Assembly: GCA_030836935.1 (NCBI GenBank)
Contig: JAUPMA010000065.1
Span: 1-9,268 of the forward strand
Source: Pseudomonadota bacterium
GTDB lineage: Bacteria; Pseudomonadota; Gammaproteobacteria; SZUA-229
DNA length: 9,268 nt
Reading direction: 5' to 3'
Shown: in pieces, positions 1 to 6,008 of the stretch
How positions within the stretch are numbered: position 1 is the stretch's first letter
Layout of the letters: every line of letters starts with the position of its first letter
The notes under the pieces: generated by a model
Told to the model about the DNA's origin: nothing
The model's database searches: none
Seen by the model: only the letters and a program-made list of their open reading frames with translations
Translations under genes and position numbers: made by a program

Positions 1-1
1 G

Positions 2-1108
2 GATGAGCAGGCCGCTGTTTCTGCATGGACAGGTTATCGCACATTCCAGGTCGAGCGCCGGACGGTTGAAGATGCGGCGCAATCGGTTTGCTCGTTTTAT
101 CTGGTGCCGGAAGACCGCAAGCCGTTGCCGGCATTTCTGCCCGGACAGTTTCTGACTTTTCGTTTTGACATACCCGCGGCGCAGGGCACAGAACAAATTG
201 TTCGTTGCTATTCACTGTCGGATGCGCCGCGCGCGGATTCTTACCGTATTTCTGTCAAGCGCGTAGCGCCGCCGGCCGGCAGTGACTTTCCGCCGGGTAT
301 TTCCTCCGCTTTTCTTCATGATCATGTTGCGGTCGGCAGCCGCTTGCAGGTGCGCGCACCGGCCGGGCATTTTTATCTTGATCGCAGTTACGCGCCGGTA
401 GTGCTGATTGCCGGCGGCATTGGCATTACGCCACTGCTGAGCATGCTGAACTGGAGTCTGGCTGAGCAGCCGGGGCGTGAAATCTGGCTGTTTTATGCGG
501 TGCGTAATGGCCGTGAACTGGTGATGAAATCGCATCTCGAGTCCCTGGCCGTTGCGCAGCCGGATTTTCATCTGCATTTTTGTTTCAGTGATCCGCTGGC
601 GGATGAGGAAGCCGGACGTGATTTTCAGCATCGCGGCCGCGCAGATGTAAATCGGTTGCGCATGCAATTGCCGCTCAAGCCGTATCATTTTTATATTTGC
701 GGGCCGACGCCGATGATGCAAAGCCTGGTGCAGGGGCTGGATGAATGGGGTGTGCCGGAGGCGCATATTCATTTCGAGGCATTTGGTCCGGCGTCAATCA
801 AACGCAAGCGCGTCGCAACCCTGTCGCCGCCTGCGGATGCGGCAGTTTCAGGCGGTATCGTGGTGACATTCGCCCGGTCGGGCAAACAGCTGGCGTGGCA
901 GCCGTCTGCGGGCAATCTGCTCGAACTGGCCGAGACTAATGGCATTGCGGTTAATTGTGGTTGCCGGGCCGGCGGTTGCGGCAGTTGCCAGACCACCATT
1001 CAGTCCGGCGAGGTGGCTTACAACCAGCCGCCGGATTACGATCCCGAACCAGGTACTTGCCTGCTCTGTGTAAGCATTCCGAAAACCAGCGTGACCCTGG
1101 AGGCTTGA
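2..1108 (+). CDS. NAD(P)H-dependent flavin/iron-sulfur reductase (FNR family with C-terminal plant-type ferredoxin domain), 5' partial
   Basis: The reading frame is open to the window edge, so the true start lies upstream; a GTG at 104 falls inside the FAD domain and is not the start. The visible 368 residues (numbered from the first codon) begin with the first strands of an FNR-type FAD domain. The flavin motif RCYSLS is at residues 68-73, the NAD(P) dinucleotide motif GGIGITP at 138-144 and the ribose/C-terminal motif CGPTPMM at 233-239. A plant-type [2Fe-2S] ferredoxin domain closes the protein with C321-x4-C326-x2-C329-x26-C356. This order is known from reductases that pass electrons from NAD(P)H through FAD to a one-electron carrier. 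Its stop overlaps the start of the b-type cytochrome gene, so that membrane protein is the likely partner (inference). An additional N-terminal domain upstream, as in flavohemoglobins, cannot be excluded. The physiological direction and acceptor are unknown. Confidence 0.88.
   Translation, partial: DEQAAVSAWTGYRTFQVERRTVEDAAQSVCSFYLVPEDRKPLPAFLPGQFLTFRFDIPAAQGTEQIVRCYSLSDAPRADSYRISVKRVAPPAGSDFPPGISSAFLHDHVAVGSRLQVRAPAGHFYLDRSYAPVVLIAGGIGITPLLSMLNWSLAEQPGREIWLFYAVRNGRELVMKSHLESLAVAQPDFHLHFCFSDPLADEEAGRDFQHRGRADVNRLRMQLPLKPYHFYICGPTPMMQSLVQGLDEWGVPEAHIHFEAFGPASIKRKRVATLSPPADAAVSGGIVVTFARSGKQLAWQPSAGNLLELAETNGIAVNCGCRAGGCGSCQTTIQSGEVAYNQPPDYDPEPGTCLLCVSIPKTSVTLEA
1099..1103 (+). promoter_or_regulatory. 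Ribosome binding site GGAGG deciding the start at 1108
   Basis: GGAGG lies 4 nt before the ATG at 1108, within the last codons of the reductase gene. It supports this ATG over the longer open frame reaching back to 955. The stop TGA (1106-1108) and the ATG share one base, which suggests translational coupling. Confidence 0.7.
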
Positions 1109-1686
1109 TGACAACTTCGCTCTGGCGCCAGCATGTTTTGCCGTTCACCTTGCTGCTGGGTTTACTGGCTGTAGCAACCCTGCTGGGCGATTATGTGCTG
1201 CACCGGCTGAACCTGGTGTGGGTGGGCCGTTATCTGGGTATTCCCGGCACGTTGCTGATTATTGTTTCGCTGGTTTATTCGCTGCGCAAACGTAAAGTCA
1301 TTGCCGCCGGCAATCCAAAATCCCTGCTGAATCTGCATGAGACGGGCGCCTGGCTGGGATCGCTGATGGTGCTGCTGCATGCGGGCATTCATTTCAATGC
1401 GATTCTGCCCTGGCTGGCTACGATTGCCATGGGCGTAAATGTGATCAGCGGCATGGTGGGAAAAATATTGCTGGATCGTTCGCGCCGCCATGTGCAGGGT
1501 CAGCGTGAACATTTCCAGTTGCGCGGCATGTCGCGGCCGGAAGTGGAACAGTCCGTGTTCTGGGATGCGGTGATGCTGGATGTGATGACCAAATGGCGCA
1601 AGGTGCATATCCCGATCTTCATCGTGTTCGCGGTGTTATCGCTGGGCCACATCATCAGTATTTTTCTGTTCTGGGGCTGGATATGA
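1108..1686 (+). CDS. Small membrane protein, probable di-heme b-type cytochrome (ferric reductase-like)
   Basis: The 192-residue protein has four to five hydrophobic helices, at about residues 10-31, 43-59, 78-100, 101-121 and 166-189. Histidines H77 and H91 flank one helix and H167 and H181 another, each pair exactly 14 apart. That spacing is the signature of two stacked b hemes held by two helices, as in ferric reductase/NOX and related di-heme b cytochromes. H95 is a further candidate. A basic loop (R60-K63) and a charged stretch (123-165) separate the helices. The gene overlaps the reductase stop by 1 nt and the octaheme cytochrome start by 4 nt. The inferred role is to carry electrons from the reductase's [2Fe-2S] centre across the membrane to the periplasmic cytochrome. 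I do not recognise a named family with certainty; the heme assignment rests on histidine spacing and context. Confidence 0.75.
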   Translation: MTTSLWRQHVLPFTLLLGLLAVATLLGDYVLHRLNLVWVGRYLGIPGTLLIIVSLVYSLRKRKVIAAGNPKSLLNLHETGAWLGSLMVLLHAGIHFNAILPWLATIAMGVNVISGMVGKILLDRSRRHVQGQREHFQLRGMSRPEVEQSVFWDAVMLDVMTKWRKVHIPIFIVFAVLSLGHIISIFLFWGWI

Positions 1687-2411
1687 ACCGCCTTGTAAAA
1701 ATCATTCTGGCTGCAAATTTGATTGCCATTGCACTGCTGGTGTTTGTGTATCCGCATTTGATGGTGAGTCCGGGGAAACTGATTCCCGGCCACAGGCATC
1801 TGGAAGCGGATTGTTTTGCCTGTCATGCGGCATTTACCGGAGCCGATTCAAAACGCTGCGTTGCCTGCCACAAACCGGATGAAATTGGCCGGCTGACTAC
1901 AAAAGGTTTGCCGATTGAAAAACCGCTCACTTCAACGCCATTTCACCAGAAACTGATCAGTGAGGATTGCGTGGCCTGTCATAGCGATCATGCCGGTGTG
2001 AAACGTTTCCGGCAGACGGGCATGTTCAATCACGGTTTATTGAACACAAAAATGCGCGAACAATGCCAGGGCTGCCACAAATCTCCAGCCGATGCGCTGC
2101 ACAAACAGATTACCGGCAACTGCAGCCGGTGCCACAGCCAGGAGCAATGGACGCCGGCGACATTCGATCACAACAAGTATTTTGAGCTTGATCGCGACCA
2201 CAATGCGCGCTGCGTAACCTGCCACGAACGCAACGATTACAGCCGCTACACCTGTTACGGTTGTCACGAGCATTCACCCATGAGTATTCGCCGCGAACAT
2301 ATTGAGGAAGGCGTGCGCAATTTCGATAATTGCGTCAAGTGCCACCGCAATGCCAATGAAGATGATATTCGTGGTGATTACGGCGAACATGAAAGGGAAG
2401 ACGATGATTGA
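1683..2411 (+). CDS. Membrane-anchored octaheme cytochrome c (cytochrome c3/c7-like)
   Basis: The protein has 242 residues with eight CxxCH heme-binding motifs, starting at C44, C59, C96, C128, C147, C177, C191 and C217. One hydrophobic segment (residues 4-23) follows a short basic N-terminus. No clear signal-peptidase site follows it, so it probably acts as an uncleaved anchor with the hemes in the periplasm. Twelve histidines outside the motifs (25, 37, 39, 88, 103, 117, 140, 163, 173, 197, 206, 236) are enough for bis-His ligation of all eight hemes. The C-terminus is acidic (EDDD). The ATG at 1683 is chosen because it forms an ATGA overlap with the preceding stop and begins the anchor helix; its own ribosome site is weak (GGGG at 1673), which fits translational coupling. 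The likely role is accepting electrons from the b-type cytochrome and relaying them to an unknown periplasmic or extracellular partner. It lacks recognisable features of a named octaheme enzyme such as octaheme tetrathionate reductase and is much shorter. Confidence 0.88.
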   Translation: MNRLVKIILAANLIAIALLVFVYPHLMVSPGKLIPGHRHLEADCFACHAAFTGADSKRCVACHKPDEIGRLTTKGLPIEKPLTSTPFHQKLISEDCVACHSDHAGVKRFRQTGMFNHGLLNTKMREQCQGCHKSPADALHKQITGNCSRCHSQEQWTPATFDHNKYFELDRDHNARCVTCHERNDYSRYTCYGCHEHSPMSIRREHIEEGVRNFDNCVKCHRNANEDDIRGDYGEHEREDDD

Positions 2412-2470
2412 AACCGGTTTTGCCAGTAATGCGGATCATTCAAAAAAGATGAAAGCAAAATATCCGGGCA

Positions 2471-2498
2471 ATAAAAAACCCTGTCGCGAGACAGGGTT
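2471..2498 (-). terminator. Rho-independent terminator for the PEP-CTERM gene
   Basis: A perfect 9-bp stem, AACCCTGTC (2477-2485) with GACAGGGTT (2490-2498), encloses a GCGA tetraloop. On the + strand a run of A (2473-2478) precedes it. Read on the - strand, the hairpin is therefore followed by six T residues, placing a classic intrinsic terminator 24 nt past the stop of the - strand gene. On the + strand no T tract follows, so it would be a weak terminator for the cytochrome cassette. Confidence 0.9.
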
Positions 2499-2521
2499 CA
2501 AGAGGTGAAAAACATTTTTGT

Positions 2522-3292
2522 TTATTTTTTTGTTCGTGCAAAGCCGGCCAGTGCCAGCAGTCCGGTTCCCATCAGCCAGATGGCGGCGGGGGCCGGAACC
2601 GCTGTGATGGTGGCATATATTTCAGCGGTTGTTCGCATGCCTTCACCAAGCTCGGCCACGGTTTCAAAGTTTTCACCACCGTCACGCGAAAAGCCGTTGA
2701 ACGTCAGCAGATACGGCGAACCATCCAGCAAGAAGGAAATGCTGGCAGGTGTGCTGATGATTTCGGCTGTGTCAAACGGATTGGATGGGCCATTCAGTGT
2801 GTTGTTGATTCTGATCCGGTATTCGGCAGGCGCCAGTGACAGGCCATCAACATTGATTGCCATTTGAAAATCAATGTTGACAATGCCACCCGAGAGTATG
2901 GTTTCCTCGTTGGTGTAGGTAAACAAACCCATGGAGAATGCTGTACCCAGCGGTACCTCAGCGGCCGGGTCGCCGCCGACGCTGCCGGCGCCGTTAAACC
3001 AGAAATGGCTCTGGATGATTGTGTGTGTACTTAAGCTTTGTCCGACATCGATGCCCCAGCCGTAGTAGGCAAGTGAATTGGTTGTCGAATATTTTGAAAC
3101 ATTCGCGGGCATGGGACTGAGGCCGGTGCTGGCATCGTCCTGGTTTATATCGATATCAAACAGATACCCGGTTGATGTCGGATCATTGAAGGATCCGATA
3201 GTGGTTACGGTAACGGCCTGGGCTGTTGGAGCACTGAATGCTGAAACTGCCAGGAGGCCATACAGTAATGATTTACGAGGGGGGTATATCAT
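2522..3292 (-). CDS. PEP-CTERM sorting domain-containing exported protein, THxN-like
   Basis: The protein has 256 residues. An N-terminal signal peptide (basic K/R at 6-7, hydrophobic 9-20, probable cleavage after AQA at 24-26) directs export. The last 25 residues form a PEP-CTERM anchor: VPAP at 232-235, a hydrophobic helix (about 236-250) and a basic tail (ARTKK). In this system an exosortase/archaeosortase-like protease removes the C-terminus and the protein ends up in surface or matrix material. The middle is rich in Gly, Ser, Thr and Asn, with a single Trp-Gly segment (YGWG, 77-80) and FTYTN at 124-128. These resemble the THxN group of PEP-CTERM proteins, with Tyr in place of His; that subgroup call is an inference. 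AGGAG (3299-3303 on the - strand) lies 6 nt before the ATG, supporting the start. The gene has its own sigma-54 promoter and terminator. No exosortase gene is in the window. Function beyond surface localisation is unknown. Confidence 0.88.
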   Translation of the reverse strand: MIYPPRKSLLYGLLAVSAFSAPTAQAVTVTTIGSFNDPTSTGYLFDIDINQDDASTGLSPMPANVSKYSTTNSLAYYGWGIDVGQSLSTHTIIQSHFWFNGAGSVGGDPAAEVPLGTAFSMGLFTYTNEETILSGGIVNIDFQMAINVDGLSLAPAEYRIRINNTLNGPSNPFDTAEIISTPASISFLLDGSPYLLTFNGFSRDGGENFETVAELGEGMRTTAEIYATITAVPAPAAIWLMGTGLLALAGFARTKK

Positions 3293-3298
3293 TTAAAT

Positions 3299-3303
3299 CT
3301 CCT
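3299..3303 (-). promoter_or_regulatory. Ribosome binding site AGGAG of the PEP-CTERM gene
   Basis: On the - strand AGGAG is followed by ATTTAA and then the ATG ending at 3290-3292, a spacing of 6 nt. It fixes the start of the exported protein directly before its basic signal-peptide N-terminus. Confidence 0.8.
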
Positions 3304-3331
3304 GTCCTTTTGTTAGTTGGCACCCTGTTCA

Positions 3332-3347
3332 GGCAACATTTGTGCCG
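3332..3347 (-). promoter_or_regulatory. Sigma-54 (RpoN) -24/-12 promoter of the PEP-CTERM gene
   Basis: Read on the - strand the site is CGGCACAAATGTTGCC. It matches the sigma-54 consensus TGGCAC-N5-TTGC except at the first base, and has the invariant GG and GC dinucleotides exactly 10 nt apart. The predicted transcription start is near 3321, leaving a 5' leader of about 29 nt that contains the AGGAG site. Sigma-54 control with a PrsK/PrsR two-component system is known for PEP-CTERM genes in proteobacteria. That this gene belongs to such a regulon is inference. Confidence 0.8.
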
Positions 3348-3425
3348 TAAATATAAACAATTGAAATTAAAGAAAATTTTTCTCTGCTCTGCCGCGTTCG
3401 GGTTAGATATGTAAAGTATCCTGAC

Positions 3426-3461
3426 AAAATGACTGAAAAATCCGTAAATCGCAGTCATTTT
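3426..3461. repeat. Perfect 10-bp inverted repeat, possible activator site
   Basis: AAAATGACTG (3426-3435) and CAGTCATTTT (3452-3461) are perfect reverse complements separated by 16 nt. The centre lies about 120 nt upstream of the predicted start of the sigma-54 promoter, which is in the normal range for an enhancer-binding activator. No T run follows in either direction, so a terminator is unlikely. The regulatory role is inference. Confidence 0.5.
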
Positions 3462-3498
3462 CTGGCCAATATTTTCAGGAAATAGCCTGTAACCGCAG

Positions 3499-3532
3499 TG
3501 TCATGCAATTTTTCGTGTAAAAAATGCTGACA
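3499..3532. repeat. Imperfect inverted repeat TGTCA...TGACA
   Basis: TGTCATGCAATTTTT (3499-3513) pairs imperfectly with AAAAAATGCTGACA (3519-3532): the outer five bases and a GCA/TGC block match, with one bulge and an A/T-rich inner part. It could be an operator or a stem in the leader of the formate operon. It might also be chance in AT-rich DNA. Confidence 0.3.
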
Positions 3533-3668
3533 ATATTAGTGATTGCTTAATCTTAGCGTTCCGGAATTTTTGATTTTTCAGGCCGTCACCTGTTGCATGA
3601 ATAACAATAAAGCCAATGCATAATTTCATTGATTTCTGTACGCTCCATTGCAGGAATTTTTTGTTTGT

Positions 3669-3694
3669 TGCGCCAGGCGTTTTTCCCTGACGCA
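3669..3694 (+). promoter_or_regulatory. Hairpin immediately before the focA ribosome binding site
   Basis: TGCGCCAGG (3669-3677) pairs with CCTGACGCA (3686-3694) at 8 of 9 positions around an 8-nt loop (CGTTTTTC). It ends two bases before the GGGAG ribosome site (3697-3701). Such placement could influence mRNA stability or translation start of the formate operon. No T tract follows, so it is not an intrinsic terminator on this strand. Confidence 0.4.
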
Positions 3695-3705
3695 GCGGGA
3701 GCCAA

Positions 3706-4539
3706 ATGAAAATGTCTGAATTCAATGTTTATACCCCGGCGGAAATTGCCAGACAGGTCGAAAAAACCGGCGTGACAAAAGCCCGGCTGCCATGGCTGCC
3801 AATGATGATGCTGGGAATTCTGGCCGGTGCGTTTATCGGGCTGGGCGCGCTGTATTTTGTGCTGGTTATTTCCGATCCCGGTTCCGGTTTTGCCACAGCT
3901 CGCGTGCTGGGCGGCGCGGTGTTTTCCCTGGGACTCCTCCTGGTAATTGTCGCCGGAGCCGAGCTGTTCACCGGCAACAATCTGCTGGCAATTGCCTGGG
4001 TCGATCGCAAAATTACGACTCGTGAATTGCTGCGCAACTGGATCATTGTTTGTGCTGCCAATTTCATCGGTGCGTTCGGGCTGGCCTGCCTGGTTTACTG
4101 GTCGGGGCACGCCAAAATGAATAACGGGCTGGTGGCCGTGCAATACGTAAAAATTGCCGCGCTGAAAAGCGCCCTGTCTTTTTCCGATGCATTTTTTCTC
4201 GGCGTGCTGTGCAACATACTCGTGTGCCTGGCGGTGTGGATGGCGCTGGCTGGCCGTTCGGTAATCGACAAGGCTGTGGCCATTGTGTTTCCGGTTTCCG
4301 CATTTGTGGCAGCCGGTTTTGAACACAGCATTGCCAACATGTATCTGATTCCGATGGGCCTGTTTCTCAAGTCAGATGTTACCGCGCCAATAGCGCAGAT
4401 TGACGCGCTGACCTGGGAAGGATTTCTGCACAACCTGATTCCGGTTATTGCCGGCAATCTGGTGGGCGGCAGTGTGCTGGTTGGTCTGGTGTATTTTGTA
4501 ATTTACCGGCGTGCAATGCATGAGGGAGAAAATACATGA
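3706..4539 (+). CDS. focA: Formate/nitrite transporter family channel, probable formate channel
   Basis: This 277-residue protein has the length and six-helix hydrophobic pattern of the FNT (FocA/NirC/FdhC) family, whose pentameric inner-membrane channels move formate, nitrite or related small anions. The N-terminus has the usual YTPAEIA segment. AGAELFTGN carries the conserved loop threonine (T89). GFEHSIANMY carries the pore histidine (H207), equivalent to the His of E. coli FocA that protonates the substrate. Two ATGs compete: 3706 is 4 nt and 3712 is 10 nt from GGGAG (3697-3701), and the second would give a protein two residues shorter. The stop overlaps the fdsB start (ATGA, 4536-4539). 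Co-transcription with formate dehydrogenase makes formate the likely substrate and uptake the likely direction, although the family alone would also allow nitrite. No pyruvate formate-lyase gene, the usual focA neighbour in fermenters, is present. Confidence 0.9.
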   Translation: MKMSEFNVYTPAEIARQVEKTGVTKARLPWLPMMMLGILAGAFIGLGALYFVLVISDPGSGFATARVLGGAVFSLGLLLVIVAGAELFTGNNLLAIAWVDRKITTRELLRNWIIVCAANFIGAFGLACLVYWSGHAKMNNGLVAVQYVKIAALKSALSFSDAFFLGVLCNILVCLAVWMALAGRSVIDKAVAIVFPVSAFVAAGFEHSIANMYLIPMGLFLKSDVTAPIAQIDALTWEGFLHNLIPVIAGNLVGGSVLVGLVYFVIYRRAMHEGENT

Positions 4540-6008
4540 AACCTGTTTTGCGTCATCCGCAAGCCGCCGCATCCTTTTATCACTTGCAGTCATCATCCCT
4601 GCATCACGCCGGTTGTCAGGGGCTGGCATGTTTTGTTGCGCGCAAACGCAATACAAAATGCTGGCCGGCGGCGCTGGCACAGGAACCGCGGGTGTATTGT
4701 CTGGGCAAGTGTTACGGCGCACCGTCGAATACAGATGATGCGGTGCGGCCACTGATGGCCAGTTACGCGAGCGAAACAGTATTGCTGGGCAATTTGCTGC
4801 GCGGCGGCGTGCGTGAACTGGATGAGTACCGTGCGCAGGGTGGTTATCTCGCGCTGCATCAGGCATTGTGGCAACCGGCAGATGAGCTGGTGAAACAGGT
4901 TGAACAATCCGGTTTGCGCGGCCGTGGCGGAGCGGGATTTCCGGCAGGAAAAAAATGGGCATCGGTACGCGCGGCGCAGGCGGGTAAAAAATTCGTCGTG
5001 GCCAATGCCGACGAAGGCGATGCCGGCGCATTCAGTGATCGTTTTCTGCTGGAAGATGATCCGTTCAGGCTGATTGAAGCCATGACCATCGCGGGGTTTG
5101 CCGTGGGTGCGCAGCGCGGTTACATTTATTTGCGCAAGGAATATCCGCTGGCTTTGCCCATTCTGCAATCCGCGATTCAGGCGGCGCGCAGTGCAAACTT
5201 TCTCGGCGAAAAAATTCTGGGCAGCGGTTTTGATTTTGAAATTGAAATTGTAATTGGCCAGGGCAGTTATGTTTGCGGCGAAGAAACCGCATTGCTCAAT
5301 TCAATTGAAAAACGGAGGCCGGAAGTGCGTATGCGGCCGCCGTGGATTTGTGCGCAAGGATTATTTGGTGCGCCGACGTTAATGCATAACGTGGAGACAC
5401 TGGCCGCAGTGCCATGGATAGTAACGCACGGCGGCAAGGCTTATCAGCAACTCGGTTTTTCCCGCAGCCGCGGCACCAAACTGGTGTCGCTCAATTCACT
5501 GTTTCGCCGGCCAGGTTTGTACGAAGTGGAATTCGGTATCAGTCTGCGCAAAATTGTGGAAGACATCGGTGGCGGACTGGCGCAGGGAAAACTGAAAGGC
5601 GTGATTGTTGGCGGGCCGCTCGCCGGCATTGTGCCGCCGCAACTGCTGGATACGCCATTTGGCTATGAAGAATTGCATGCCATCGGTGCAGAAGTTGGAC
5701 ATGGCGGCATTATTGCGTTTGACGAGCAAACATCCATTGCGGAATTGATGGAGCAGGTATTTCGTTTCGGCGCGTTTGAATCCTGTGGCAAATGCACGCC
5801 CTGTCATTTTGGCAGTCCTGTTGTGGCGAATATGTTTGCGGCACTTAATCGTGGCGAAAAGCCGGACAAGACGGATGATGCACGCTGGCGCGACATAATT
5901 GAATCGCTGGCGCAAACCAGTTTTTGCGGCCATGGTCGCGGCCTTGCAGCCTTTGCGCAGAGCGCCGCACGCTATTACAGCGAGGAGTTGGCGGCATGCT
6001 TCAGGTAA
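4536..6008 (+). CDS. fdsB: NAD-dependent formate dehydrogenase beta subunit (NuoF-like, with short NuoE-like N-terminus)
   Basis: The 490-residue diaphorase subunit oxidises the electron carrier chain and reduces NAD+ to NADH. Residues 1-65 carry C27-x4-C32 and C55-x3-C59 with CLGKCYGAP, matching the [2Fe-2S] ligands of NuoE, but only 22 residues separate the pairs, against about 35 in E. coli NuoE. The NuoF part follows. GLRGRGGAGF (126-135) and the acidic segment NADEGD (157-162) form the FMN/NADH site, GQGSYVCGEE (241-250) is the second conserved block, and CGKCTPC (C417, C420, C423) with C464 binds the [4Fe-4S] cluster. The start is supported by AGGGAG (4523-4528), 7 nt upstream, and by the ATGA overlap with focA. 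The 3' end overlaps fdsA by 13 nt. The related NuoF of complex I and hydrogenase diaphorases are less likely given the adjacent formate dehydrogenase alpha subunit. Confidence 0.93.
   Translation: MKPVLRHPQAAASFYHLQSSSLHHAGCQGLACFVARKRNTKCWPAALAQEPRVYCLGKCYGAPSNTDDAVRPLMASYASETVLLGNLLRGGVRELDEYRAQGGYLALHQALWQPADELVKQVEQSGLRGRGGAGFPAGKKWASVRAAQAGKKFVVANADEGDAGAFSDRFLLEDDPFRLIEAMTIAGFAVGAQRGYIYLRKEYPLALPILQSAIQAARSANFLGEKILGSGFDFEIEIVIGQGSYVCGEETALLNSIEKRRPEVRMRPPWICAQGLFGAPTLMHNVETLAAVPWIVTHGGKAYQQLGFSRSRGTKLVSLNSLFRRPGLYEVEFGISLRKIVEDIGGGLAQGKLKGVIVGGPLAGIVPPQLLDTPFGYEELHAIGAEVGHGGIIAFDEQTSIAELMEQVFRFGAFESCGKCTPCHFGSPVVANMFAALNRGEKPDKTDDARWRDIIESLAQTSFCGHGRGLAAFAQSAARYYSEELAACFR
5983..5987 (+). 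promoter_or_regulatory. Ribosome binding site AGGAG deciding the fdsA start at 5996
   Basis: AGGAG lies inside the end of fdsB, 8 nt before the ATG at 5996. It argues for that ATG rather than the in-frame TTG at 5924, whose extra 24 residues show no homology to the ferredoxin-like N-terminus expected of the family. Confidence 0.8.

Larger units (their letters stand above)
3293..3705. other. Divergent AT-rich intergenic region between the PEP-CTERM gene and the formate operon
   Basis: These 413 bp contain no convincing gene; short open frames here lack ribosome sites and recognisable protein features. The region holds the - strand sigma-54 promoter, two inverted repeats (3426-3461 and 3499-3532) and a hairpin before the focA start (3669-3694). 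I could not find a convincing sigma-70 promoter for the formate operon by eye, although it must start within or near this stretch. The base composition is clearly more AT-rich than the flanking genes. Confidence 0.7.

Noticed and set aside
104..106. GTG as the start of the reductase gene
   Set aside because: The frame is open upstream to the window edge, and the upstream residues (WTGYRTFQV...) form the first strand of the FAD domain. The gene is cut by the window rather than starting here.
955..1107. N-terminal extension of the b-type cytochrome frame
   Set aside because: It overlaps the ferredoxin domain of the reductase in another frame. The ATG at 1108 has GGAGG upstream and starts just before the first membrane helix.
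3318..3334. Forward-strand sigma-54-like match TTGGCACCCTGTTCAGG
   Set aside because: TGGCAC is present but the -12 GC is not at the required 10-nt spacing from GG, and the next + strand gene is nearly 400 bp away. The overlapping - strand site fits much better.
3586..4326. 246-residue open frame on the - strand over focA
   Set aside because: It is His/Gln/Asn-rich translation antisense to a clear membrane channel gene, without domain signs or a good ribosome site.
5924..5995. TTG start giving the formate dehydrogenase alpha subunit 24 extra residues
   Set aside because: The extra residues overlap fdsB more deeply and match nothing expected. The ATG at 5996 has AGGAG 8 nt upstream and begins the ferredoxin-like domain directly.
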